In this document: in pieces, positions 47,207 to 64,000 of the stretch
Numbering within the stretch: position 1 is the first letter of the stretch
Layout of the letters: every line of letters begins with the position of its first letter
Source: Siniperca chuatsi
Taxonomy: Eukaryota; Chordata; Actinopteri; Centrarchiformes; Sinipercidae
Length of the DNA: 64,000 nt
NCBI RefSeq assembly: GCF_020085105.1
Contig: NC_058058.1
Span: 4,674,214 to 4,738,213 of the forward strand
Reading direction: 5' to 3'
The notes under the pieces: model-generated
Database searches by the model: none
What the model was told of the DNA's origin: nothing
Seen by the model: only the letters and a program-made list of their open reading frames with translations
Program-made: the position numbers and the translations under genes

Positions 47207-48636
47207 GTAGGAAACAAACAGCTGCGCTACATTGACAACATGAAATATCAAGATCCTTAAGACTCGAGAAACTGAACACTATGAATGACCATTGGACCTT
47301 TTGACTTTCTTAGACTATTGGTATTGGTAGTATTTATCTTAAACTAGATTTAAGTGAGATTCTCTGTGAAGAAAAACACATGGATATGAAGCACGTAGAG
47401 GCAAGGGAAGAGAAGACTAGAATGCTTCGATAATCTTAATCACATACATGCTGTTCACTTTACCCATAAATTTATTAAAGTTAAAGATGCAGTCATGAAT
47501 ATATTGATTGAAACAAATGAAAAATAGACAAGATTATTTTCCTTGTTTTATCAAAGTACAAAGTACGGAGCTTGCCAGTGACAGTTACTTCATATTGAAT
47601 TGGTTTGTTATTTGAATATATTTATGGTCACCACAGTGCTTCACTTGTTCCCCAGGAGATTAGATTATTTTGTCGTGGTGGTCACAGACAAATTACTTCA
47701 CATTACTAAATTGTTTCTATTAATTTCTTACAGCAGTCTTATGTGCACTTGTGCTATGATTGTGTTCATTGTGTAATAAGTCTAAATCTTTCTTGTAATA
47801 TAAGTGTAGTGATGTTACTTTCAGTCAGTGGGGATAACAAACCAGGGCACTGCCTCATTTTTTACAGTACATTCTGAAAAATTTCTACAGAGTTGAACTT
47901 TAATTGCATTAGACTGGTTTTGGCAGTAGGACACAAAATATCTTGAGTTACTCTTCACTACCAACTGAGCTGGAGGCTGACCTGAACCCTTTTAAGACCC
48001 TGAGACATGTGGATGTTGGTAGACAATTAATGCCACCTACAGAAGCGATTAGACCTGTGAAGTTGTAGGTAACATAATTTAATGGCTTAAGGAAATTTAC
48101 TCATGTACCAACTAGTATGGAATGGTACCTTGCTACTGTACAATGTGATTGTCATCCCCTACTCTCTGTACAAGATGTCATTAACGTGAGAGTAACCAAA
48201 CCTACTGCAGACTCCTCTATCTCTTTTGCCAATTACAATTGGCTTGTTGCTTATTTTAAAATAGCAATGGGGTGGAGAATTGTTTGTTTGAAGCACTAAA
48301 GTTTAACTGACGATAAACAAGCACTTCAGCTTTGTCCTGGGTTCAGCCTTTTCTGTGACACCTCTTGTTGGTATTATTAATGGTTGATCGGCTTAATGAG
48401 CTTACCAAGTGGCTTCTGCTTTTTTCACAGCATAAGCTTCTGCAGGCTGAATTGTAGGCCAGGACCAGAATCAATCAGAAGGATACTGCAGCCATACCTC
48501 AGGAGTAGTCTTCTGTGTACCACTTTGACAGAGTAGAGGAGGCAACTCCCTAGGTTGAAGCTGTGACCTAGAAGAGCTCAAGGGCCACAAATTCACACTT
48601 TAATATAGCTCTAAAACATCACCAACACCACCAACA

Positions 48637-51600
48637 ATGGGTAACACCAGGAGCGGCGCTGTGTCCAAGGAGATCCTGGAAGACCTGAAACTCAACACCA
48701 AGTTCTCAGAGACTGAGATTGTTCAGTGGTACGAAAACTTCAAGAAGCAGTGTCCAACAGGGCGCATCTCGAAAGAAGAGTTTCAGAGCATCTACAGCAG
48801 GTTCTTCCCAGAAAGTGATGCCAATACGTATGCCCAGCATGTCTTCCGCTCCTTCGACACAAACGACGATGGCACACTGGACTTCAAGGAGTACATCATC
48901 GCTCTTCACATGACGTCAACAGGGAAGACCACCAGGAAACTGGAATGGGCCTTCTCGCTGTTTGACGTGGACAAGAATGGATACATCACCAAGTCAGAGG
49001 TCAAGGAAATCTGCACGGTGAGTTTTGGTGAAAGGGAAGTGATGTAGTAGCTTTGCAAACAACAGTTCTTGTAGTCTGCTCTCTGTTTGGCTTCTAAATG
49101 TTTAGGAATTGTCTGAAGGAACAGTTGAGTACTTTGAATATGGCAAATTCTTGCTAAGAGACAGCATAGACAACAGTATCATCTGCATAGAAGTTGACTG
49201 TCCTGTACTGTATTTGTTAGTGGCTTCTAGACAAAGGTCTGACATTGGCAGGTTTTGCAGATCTCAGCAGTGGGTAAACTGGGTTTAAGGTGGTTTAGGT
49301 TCCTCTGTATACTTTTAAAATGGAATGTATTAAAAAATTTGGTTGAATGGATGGTTAAATTTATTGGTAGATGAAGGCGTTGATGAAAAGTGAGAGAAAA
49401 GGGTGGGTGGATGATTGAATCAGAGGTTAGATAGTAAAAGGCATAAAGGGGAGATCACAGTGATTACTTCTGAAAGAAGCTATATGTACAATATTTATAG
49501 ATAATTTAAAAGGCACATGGAGATCACAGGAGCATGTACTGATGAGGCATGTGATCATATTATCTCAAAAGATGTTGCCTTACTTGGACATACAACTCTT
49601 TTTAAATGTAGATTCCCATTTTTTTGATCACATCCCCATTAGCACCCACTCACTCAATAATAGCACTGATTTCCCTGTCACCAAATTTAACTGTAGCATT
49701 GAAGGCTATTCTTCATCTCATGATCTTACCCTTGTTAGGTATTGTTTTTTAAACACAGGATTAGACTTTAATTGATGCTGATAAACAGTTTTGGAGTGAC
49801 GATGGGAGGATATAGTTATTAATATTTATTTCTTTACTGCACACTACAAAGATAGCCAGACTATGTGTGGTTAAGAGACACTGAAAAATAGGGTTTAAGA
49901 AAAAAGCCAAATCCTTCTTCAGTATGACTGAATAAGACAATTTGTCACTGATTTGACAGCCTGGCCATTTTTTTTTCTTTTTTCTTTAAGCCTTGCAATT
50001 GCAGTGAAATGTGAGCTAATACTTTTCACAGCACTGCCAATCCTCCCGAGTTTTTTCCATATGTGATGAGATTATTCAATGTCTTTGTTGAAATGTAAAA
50101 TGCTGATATTGATGTTGAATTTTTTGGTGTTCCAGAAAGTAATATAGAAGTCACAGTTAAAAGAGTCAAAAAAGAGACAGGAACCCAAAACAACTATCAA
50201 AGTGCTCTTTATTTTTTTTTGTTTTAACTCCAGTATACCACTCAGTGACAACAAATTAAAAATACCCTATTTTATGGGGGATTTGAAATCTTTACTTCCT
50301 CTCCTGGCCTATTCATAGCCACCACATTTCAATTTAAAAGATTAGATGTCGTATAATCACAGAACAAAGCCAGAGAGGCTGTAGAGCTGGTTGGTTAATC
50401 CATGGCACCACAGCAATTTGTTGTTGTTTTTGTCAAAAGACACATGCTCAGCTCATAATGGTTGAGTTTAAAAGGAGAATTTGGGTGTGATGGTTCCACT
50501 CTGTTTGCAGTCATGAAAGTAGAATTCAGAATAGACAGAATAAATAGATTTTATATTAGTTCCAACTGTGATGACTAGGAACTTGTCTGATTACCTCTCT
50601 TGTTACATGGATAGGTAAAATATGAAATATTAAAATTGAATGCTTCTCTCTCTTTGACCAGTCTGTGTGTTCTGTTTTTTTTTTCCCCTAACAGGCGATT
50701 TTCAAGCTGATTCCTAAAGATGAAGTGGAAGATCTGCCCGACGATGAAAACACAGCTGATAAGAGGGCAGATAAACTCTGGAACTTCTTTGAAAAGGGCG
50801 ATAATGGTGAGATACAAATAGTCTGAATGGAGACATGAATAAATAAATGTGAGCCTTGTAATAACTTTGGTGCTCTTGCTTCTGATTGATTTTGCTTTGT
50901 CCACTGTTAAGTAAACCACCAAAATTATTTATTATCTTCTTGAACAGCTCTGGCTTTGCTAGATGACTGTACATCTTAAAGTCCAACCACCTATGGTGGG
51001 AGAGATGAACATAGCAAAGCAGACCACTCAGATCTAGGGAATGTGGTCAAAATGGGATTATAGCATAATGAATTCTCCATTTTCAAACACAAGATGCATC
51101 AAGATAACACTGTTTCTAAGTTAAACAAAAGTAAACTGACCTGTGATTTTGCCAAAGCCAACCGAAAACAGGAAATGCATTCTTTAGTCGTAAAGGCCTT
51201 AGTAGAAGTGAATTGAAGTGAAGAAAATATATGCACCCAATCCTGTGTGCTTGGTACATCACGTCCATTAGAATAAAATGCTGAGTAACAGAGCATCTGC
51301 CTCACTTGACTGCGTGTGTTCAGACTGAAAACAGCCCTGTAAGACAGTTTGAGTAACAAATTAATGCGTTTAAAGGTTTATCAGACGCCAAAACACTGCA
51401 CAGCAGTTTACAATACTCTGACACAGGATTGTACAACTCTGGAATGTTATCATGGCTGCATTATTTGACCTTTCGTTGTGAGGATTGTGAGTAACAGTAA
51501 CAGTAAAAAAAACCCAAAGTAATCTATCAGGAATTTGTGCTTGCATGTATTTGATTGGCCAGCACAGCACCTTGCCTGATGACGTTGCGTTGCGTCAGGT

Positions 51601-52184
51601 TTAACTTTTTTGCCGGAGCCTCGGCATCGGCACCCTGCCTTGTTGCTTGTTGTTGGACGTGTTTTTTCATGTAGGGCTAAAGTCGGTCTGAACTTGGCCT
51701 TACATCTGTTTTACCAGCAGATATTGATAAGTTGCATTATGTTTTAAACCTTGCTCAAAGAGGAACCTTTAAGAAGTCTAGTAGAAAAAGGATTCTCTGC
51801 ACATCTTACAGCAGTATGCAGCTGAATCGGATGCTTCTCAGCCTGAGGACAGCAAACGTCCATGGGAAAAAAAGGGACTGGAGCACACTTATTCATTTAC
51901 AGTCAAACTGATTTTGACTCTAATGAAGACACAGCTGTGTCGATATGGTCTGTTTGCACTATTAAAGGCTGGAAATTAATCGGTGTGCTCCAGTCCCTTT
52001 TTCCCTTGGAACCTTTCAGATGTGTTTTTAATTTAATTTAATTTTTAATTTCATTTCAATAATCTGAACTAAACTTTTCACTACTTTTCCTTTTCTAGAA
52101 CGAGTGGCAGAAGGAGAGTTCATCCAGGGAGTGTTGGACAATGAGGATGCCCTTCGTTTGATTCAGTATCAGCCTTTAAAGTAA
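48637..52184 (+). CDS. rcvrn: Recoverin-family neuronal calcium sensor, visinin type
   Basis: A photoreceptor Ca2+ sensor; recoverin restrains rhodopsin kinase at high Ca2+. Three coding exons, 48637-49017, 50695-50806 and 52099-52184, give 192 aa with phases joining exactly, the usual exon plan of recoverin genes. MGNTRSGA is an N-myristoylation signal. EF-hand 1 is disabled by the Cys39-Pro40 insert. EF2 (residues 74-85, DTNDDGTLDFKE) and EF3 (110-121, DVDKNGYITKSE) have complete ligands. EF4 (EKGDNERVAEGE, 160-171) is degenerate. The protein ends at QYQPLK and lacks the basic C-terminal extension of mammalian recoverin (about 202 aa); length and segments such as AEGEFI match chicken visinin. 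Zebrafish has several recoverin paralogues, so the exact symbol is uncertain. 5'UTR starts after the acceptor at 48430; a poly(A) signal is at 52605. Confidence 0.93.
51859..52010. repeat. Inverted-repeat hairpin in the last visinin intron
   Basis: Left arm CATGGGAAAAAAAGGGACTG and continuing GGAGCACAC (51861-51888) pairs with GTGTGCTCCAGTCCCTTTTT and following bases (51983-52009). The arms are about 27 bases and near-perfect, with a loop of about 95 bases. It is a MITE-like hairpin ending about 90 bases before exon 3. Confidence 0.8.
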
Positions 52185-52604
52185 CTCTTCTACAGATTCA
52201 TTGTATCTCTCTCCACTTCTGTCCTTTCAACTTCACCCTTCACTCTGTTAATGCAGTGACACCTGACAGCACCTTCACAAAATGTGAGCACATAGCAGAT
52301 ATAATGATAACGCCCCAGTGCTCAAAATTAAATAATGACACAGACTCTCCTCCAGGGTTTTATAACATGTGTAACATGTATGTGTGCTGTCTGAACAGTT
52401 TTATTTATCATACAGTAAAAAAAATAAATGTTAAAGTTAAAAACTGGAAAGCAGGAGAGATTGCCCCCAGGTTACCTGTGATTGCAGTTACCAAAGCAAC
52501 CATATCCAAATTTGAAATCTTCACAGGAACTCAAGTTGACTACTCTGTCTATCATATAACATCCCTCATACACATGTGACCTAACTGACACTTTCCCACA
52601 ACTA

Positions 52605-52610
52605 AATAAA
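52605..52610 (+). terminator. Possible visinin polyadenylation signal
   Basis: AATAAA 421 bases after the stop codon, followed by T-rich DNA. Further AATAAA motifs near 53057 and 53081 could also be used. Confidence 0.45.
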
Positions 52611-53239
52611 ATGTGCAAGTTGCAATAGATGAAGCACATACAGGATTTTTGAAACTGTCAGTATTTAGTATTTACATTTCTTGAGAAAATTAAATTATGA
52701 AGGTGTATTTTAGCAACATATTTAATATGATAACATGTCATATGTTTTAGTTCAAGTATAATTACCATGAAACATTGTTGTTTTTTCCTCAACCGGGCAG
52801 CCAATGCTGGTCTCTGTAGTTTCTCATTTTACCCTGGGATATTTTTTAAACCAACATTTAAGTGCAGCAAGGTGTCATTGTACCTTGGCCCTTGTTATCA
52901 TCTAATGTTGTGTCTTCTACAGTGTTTAATTCATCCATATGGCACAATCCTACACGTTTGATGTTCTAGTTAAGTGGTGCATATTGGAGAATAGGTGTGT
53001 TCATGTTCAACAACATGTAAAACTAAGTGTTGGTCCTGGATTTCCCTTTATGATTCAATAAATCAAAACCATGAAATTGTAATAAAATGTATGGTGTCAG
53101 ATGTCTTCTTTTTTCATTCTTCTGTTTCTTTTTCACTCTATTATGTTATTGTTAATAAATACTGGGATTGTGGGACTTGTGGGAAGTGTTGTGTTGTGTT
53201 AAGGGATCAGCAGTGCCATAAAAGAACAAGACTAAGAGT

Positions 53240-53570
53240 CTACAGCCATGTTAGCGACTCTGCACGGCTGTACATAGGCACAGCAGTGCTTTGAGCTAAA
53301 TGCTAACATCAGCTTACCAACATGCTCACAATGATAACATGCTGATGTTTAGCAGGTAACGTGTAGCATGTCTACCATCTTAGTTTAGCGTGTTAGCATG
53401 CTAACATTTGCTAATTAGCGGTAACACAAATCACAGCTGAGGCTGATGGGAATGACATTAGCTTTAAAGTTTTAAATTACTGTAGAAATTGACACTTTGA
53501 CCTGCTGAGCGCTAGATGAAAATTTAAGGGATCACTAAAGTTATTAGAGTTTCTCCTGAGGGCAGTGGTG
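53240..53570. repeat. Teleost GCTAAC-rich dispersed repeat
   Basis: The core TTAGCATGCTAACATTTGCT and flanking GCTGAGGCTGATGGGAATG to a GCGCTAGATGAAAA segment match an interspersed repeat I recognise from many fish genomes. No ORF. A shorter GCTAAC-rich piece recurs near 58300-58420 inside the gsg1l2 intron. Confidence 0.55.
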
Positions 53571-53572
53571 AA

Positions 53573-54240
53573 ATGTAACTAAGTACATTTACTCAAGTAC
53601 TGTACACATTTGAGGTACTTCCATATTTCCATTTTATGCAACTTTCTACTTCTACTCCACTACATCTCAGAAAAAAAAAATTGTATTTTTCACTCCACTA
53701 CATTTATCTCACAACTTTAGTTACTAGTTACTTTTCAGATTACAATTTTTCATTCTCTTCCTGTCCAGTGAAAACCGTGTAGCTCCAAATTAATAGTGAT
53801 AGTGTTCTTTTGTGGGTTGAGCAAATGTTGCTACTTCTTAAGATAAATAAACTATAAAAAAACACCTTTGGATTAGTTGGAAAATGCATCGTCACAAAGC
53901 TGAAAACAGAACTGTTTTTCTCATGAAAACTTTTTAGAAATACGTAGTTCTCACAGGAGCGACGCTACGAAACATATGATGATCTTATAGACCATGATGC
54001 ATTGCTGTAGATTAAACTACCCAACAGTACATAAAGTAGTTAAAATTAGCACAACCTTAAATATCTACAGCAATAAAATACAACATACACATTGATGCAG
54101 CAGTAATATTAATCAGATATGATAGGAAAACACTGACAGGGAACATTTTACTGCACAATGAGTACTTTTACTTTTGATACTTACATTTTGCTGCTAATAC
54201 TTACTTTTACTTAATTGAGGTTTTGAATGCAGTGTGGTAT
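53573..54240. mobile_element. Long hAT-like repeat copy
   Basis: Starts CAGTGGTGAAATGTAACTAA and follows the same sequence as the copies at 32119 and 39576 through CTGCACAATGAGTACTTTTA, ending near TTTGAATGCAGTGTGGTAT. The right tip is damaged. Confidence 0.7.
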
Positions 54241-57200
54241 GGTTAATCTCTAATTGTCTGCAACTGTAGTTTCATTACTGGTAAACAACAGAGAAATTAC
54301 ATTTAAAAACTGTTGTTTGAAGGATAATCCACACACCTCACAGCTCTGACTGGGAGTTTTCCCTGTTTACAGTGAGGTCTGTGCATTGTTCAGAGTAACC
54401 AGGACACTCTTTCTGGAAAGAGATGTTGCTTCTAATATTTTTAAACGTCATTTTTGAATAAATAAATTCAAACCCATCTGCATGTCTAGACATGACCAGG
54501 GGTAACATATAGGTGAACATGTATGACAGTCTAGATGGTCAAAGATCTGAAAATATCCTGCGATAAGTGTTGTTTTTGATTTTTTTTCTCCAATATATTT
54601 AGCTCTTGTTGAAATATTTCGGTTTTGGGGAGGGTTGTGGTCCTAAAAATAAGAGCCTAACCCTTCGTTCCTTGCAAAGTCTCCAGATGTTCACAGTTGG
54701 CCTGTTTCACAGTTGCCGTGTTCTTAAGTTACACAAGACAAACGCAGATAGTAGTCTCTATATAATAAGAAGACCTAGTTTACTTTCTTGCTCCACTTTC
54801 TGGGAGACATCTGCTATGTTTCTTTTAAAGTAAGCATGCTGCTTATTTCATTATGAAGCCAAATGAATTTCAAAGTATCTTTTACTAGTTTACCAAGGAG
54901 GAAATCTATTTGGCAGGCTTCCACCCAAAATAAAATAATCACCTCTTTTGAAAAACCACACTAGGAACCATTCTCATGGAACTTCTTTCTTTTTTCTTCT
55001 AAAGGATAAAGATTTCTTGATTGAGTTTGAGCACACAGTTCCTCTATTCCGTGTGCTGTACTGTATTAAATTACTTAAAAGTATATCAATTAAACTTACA
55101 CAAATTAGATGACTCGAAATTGGGAATCAGAAGCAAACACCTGCTTGTTAGCTATTATGTTTTCATAACTTGTTTTGTCACTGGTGACAGAAACACACAG
55201 GTCTGATTACCCCTTCATGTCCCATATGTTTGGTGGTTTTTGAGGAAAAACTGAACAGAGTGAACTAAATCACCTCAGTGACAAGTGGAGTGAGAGGCTC
55301 ATCTTACATAAACTGTTGTATAATTCAACCTCTTAATTTCCATTTTTAATTACTTTCCACATACTGCCCAGTGATCCGACAACCCTGTTTATCTCTGCTT
55401 CACTGCCTATATTATGTCAATCTCTCTCTCTCAGTCTTATTCCCCTGACTGGGGAGATTATTGACATAATCTTCTGTCCAGCATTTGAAAGCATCTGCCT
55501 TAATGTCTAAATCTCTGTTGCTGTAATCTCGCTTTTCTTCTTTTCTGTCTTTCGCAGATGAACATAAACACAAGGAAACATAAAAACACAGGATGACTGG
55601 GTATACACTCTCAAGTCCCATGCAAACCAGGTATTTAAGCTGCAGCTAAAAACAAAACTTGATAATGTTTTATGTCTTTACATTTGTCTTGGTTGTCAAG
55701 AGTCTTAAAATGGTTAGGAATACGATAAAGCTGTAATGCAAACAGATATAAACAGATATAAAAAGTCTTGAACCTTTTAATTTTTTACAAATGAACTTAA
55801 ATATCATCGAAGCTGTTTCTTATTGTTCATACTGATGATTTAACTGGGAGAGTTTCCTGGCCATCTGAGTCTAGAAAAAGTCTCCTCACATTATCTATAA
55901 GAAAAATTAACAAAACTTTCATTTATAGAACCCTGGATTCCCAAATAATCTAAGCCCCTTTTAACATAATGAAATGGCTAACATGCTTCAGGTAACTGTT
56001 TCACATGATGAACAGTGTGCTCATTTCATAGCAGAATAACTTCCTGCTCAAAAGTCTTTCACAAATATAGACTTGTTTTTAGACAACCTAAATATTTATT
56101 TTGACACGTCTGTGACTAAAATGTTATCTGTCATTATTGCAAAAGTCTCAACAGTGATGATTACATGATTTCAGGGAAACTGTGTATTGATAAGACATCA
56201 TCAGACAATGTGGTTTGTTTTTATTTATCACCTTACTGGAGGGGATTTTATCCATTCATGCAAACATAGATTAAGGACAAAATGTAAATAACATTTTAAA
56301 TTTCCATTTGAATACAATCTCTCATACATCTCATGAGCCATAAATTTACATGCAATCCCTGAAGAAGTCACTGTAAGGCTGGATTTACATGAGGAAAGAA
56401 AACTGAAGTTTGTTTTTCTATTTCTAGTAATATTGATCTGTTTGTAGCAAAATTTGACATTGTAAGACAATCCTGGAAAAACAAAAGATAATTGTCATTG
56501 CATAGCGCCACAAAACCACTTTCTGTTGTTTTATTCTCTGATGTTCTGTGTACTTCCAGCCTGAAATAGCTGTTTGCAAATTTCTTATGAAACATATAGA
56601 ACAGCAAGTCTTAGACGTGATAAAAAAAATTACCTCTAAATGTACCGATACAAGTATTAACAGGATTATATTATAGTAGACACAGGCTTCTATTACTATG
56701 GCCTCACATTATTTCCTTCTGGTTCTCTTAACATATTTAAAAATATTTTACAATTAAAACTACACAAAAGAGGCGATAGTTTTTTTACTAACATTTATAC
56801 ACTTTTTGCACATACGTGGTTTGGTCTTCCTGTTGTTCCAACATGCTAAAAAAATGAGGAATTAGGAAATTATGAAATGAGTTGCAAAACATCAACAGTG
56901 CAGCTGGGTGAAAACGGTAGGGTTTGAGTGCGCTATTGCATAAAAAAATCCAGAAGTATACCTTTTAAAGCTAAGCGATATTTTTCAACACTGACAACAT
57001 TACCAGCAAAGGCATTAGTAGAAATGGGTTGCTACTAGTGACCTGCTGAACCTAATGAAAATCAACACCAAACTCTATGTAGCGTTTACCCTCTTTTAGC
57101 CAATTGTTTTGGTTCTTCTGCAGAAAGACTAAGTTTCTTCTGTTGATGGAGACAAAACCAGAGCTAAAAGGAGTAAAGGAATATGAGACTTGCATTCATT

Positions 57201-57371
57201 GGTAAAAAACTGCTGCAAACTTGGAAAAAGAAATGCACCATGTTACAATTGTCATTTGGAACAACATATATACAGAAAGTCTTGTAGTCTCTGAATGTAG
57301 TTTCAATAGAATATAATGTGTAGAGCTAATCCTGACAAGATGTTTGTCACAGTCCTCTGCCCCCCAATGTC
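54241..57371. other. Convergent intergenic region between visinin and gsg1l2
   Basis: AT-rich with no recognised exon. Part of the right side is probably gsg1l2 3'UTR. A minus-strand AATAAA at 56220-56225 is one candidate poly(A) signal, which would give a 3'UTR of about 1.1 kb. Confidence 0.45.
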
Positions 57372-63299
<5,928 letters not shown>

Positions 63300-64000
63300 T
63301 GTTGCTTCTCGACTCGACGAAACCCAGTGAGAAACGAGACAGAATTATGACCAAAGAGTGTGCTTCGGCTCGACTTTGAGGTTGGTTCAAAAATGGCTGC
63401 AGAAGCCGGACAGGTTCTGTTGACCAATCAGGATGAGGATCAGAGGAGCGAGGGGTTTTCCGTGACACCACAATGACAAGTCAAGATGAAGTCCAGTGAG
63501 TTGATGACGTGGTCTGTGTGGAGGGTTGTTATGTTAATTAAGATTGATTCATGGAGGATGGTAGAAAGGAGAAAAGAGAGAAAGCGGCGAAAGGGTATTA
63601 GGGATGTTTGAGAAGTGGAACAAAGGTCAGGGAGGAATCTGAAAAGAGATCGGGTGGAGAGATGGAGGGAGGGTTTTAGGAAGGAGAACTGTCGATAAGC
63701 GGAGGTCAGAGGTCAGAGGACAGTGGAGTGGAAAAAGATGAAGTGCTGAGATTTAATCACTTCCAGCGAGTAAGAAAGAAAAAGAGACAGATGTGCAGGC
63801 CAGAGGTTGCAGGAGGAACTCCAGCTCTCCTCCAACTCCAGTATCAGTCAAAGAAAATCAGTGTTATTAAAGAAGTTAATCAGATTTAAGATTTTCGTCT
63901 TGATGTTACGGCACGAGCCAGGCGAGACGTTTGACTCCACACATTTTTTCTCACCGAGCTGCCACTCTATCCCATGTTTCCACAGCCATCACAACTCCCG
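63300..64000 (-). promoter_or_regulatory. gsg1l2 5' region
   Basis: Sequence upstream of the start codon. A GC-richer stretch with an inverted CCAAT (ccaatcagg) near 63424 lies within 130 bases, followed by purine-rich DNA to about 63800. A transcription start cannot be fixed. ORFs at 63173-63471 are in other frames and look like by-products. Confidence 0.35.

Overview
The window is eukaryotic nuclear DNA from a ray-finned (teleost) fish. The evidence is intron-rich vertebrate genes with GT-AG junctions, AT-rich intergenic DNA, and repeat families typical of teleosts (hAT-like elements, RTE and L2/Rex-like LINE ends, a Tc1 relic). No operon, phage, CRISPR array, rRNA or tRNA gene was found.

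Layout. (1) Positions 336-16711, minus strand: first eight coding exons of cnot3, 204 codons of the CCR4-NOT subunit 3 N-terminal domain; the rest lies beyond the left edge. A likely 5'UTR exon and promoter sit near 21.2-21.6 kb. (2) 21.6-25.4 kb: intergenic, with a LINE relic and a Tc1-like relic. (3) 26123-31481, minus strand: complete ccdc106, seven coding exons, 355 aa. (4) 31.6-32.0 kb: shared head-to-head promoter region. (5) 35360-36532, plus strand: complete tmem238, two coding exons, 104 aa. (6) 36.8-47.1 kb: about 10 kb without a recognisable host gene, holding hAT-like copies, a SINE-like insertion, an RTE LINE and a LINE tail. (7) 48637-52184, plus strand: complete recoverin/visinin gene, three coding exons, 192 aa. 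(8) 57372-63299, minus strand: complete gsg1l2-type gene, six coding exons, 489 aa, with an unusual glycine-rich tail encoded by a minisatellite. Every exon set was checked for summed length and phase, and all five models stay in frame.

The genes do not form a pathway: mRNA deadenylation scaffold (cnot3), nuclear coiled-coil protein (ccdc106), small membrane protein (tmem238), photoreceptor calcium sensor (visinin/recoverin) and claudin-fold membrane protein (gsg1l2). The left three have human counterparts on 19q13.4 and the right two on 17p13.1, so the gene-poor 36.8-47.1 kb stretch may hold a synteny join. I found no convincing new multi-gene system. The most notable signals are the expanded glycine-rich tail of gsg1l2, a roughly 650-base strand-asymmetric purine tract abutting a ccdc106 splice acceptor, and mobile elements with readable target duplications and nesting order.
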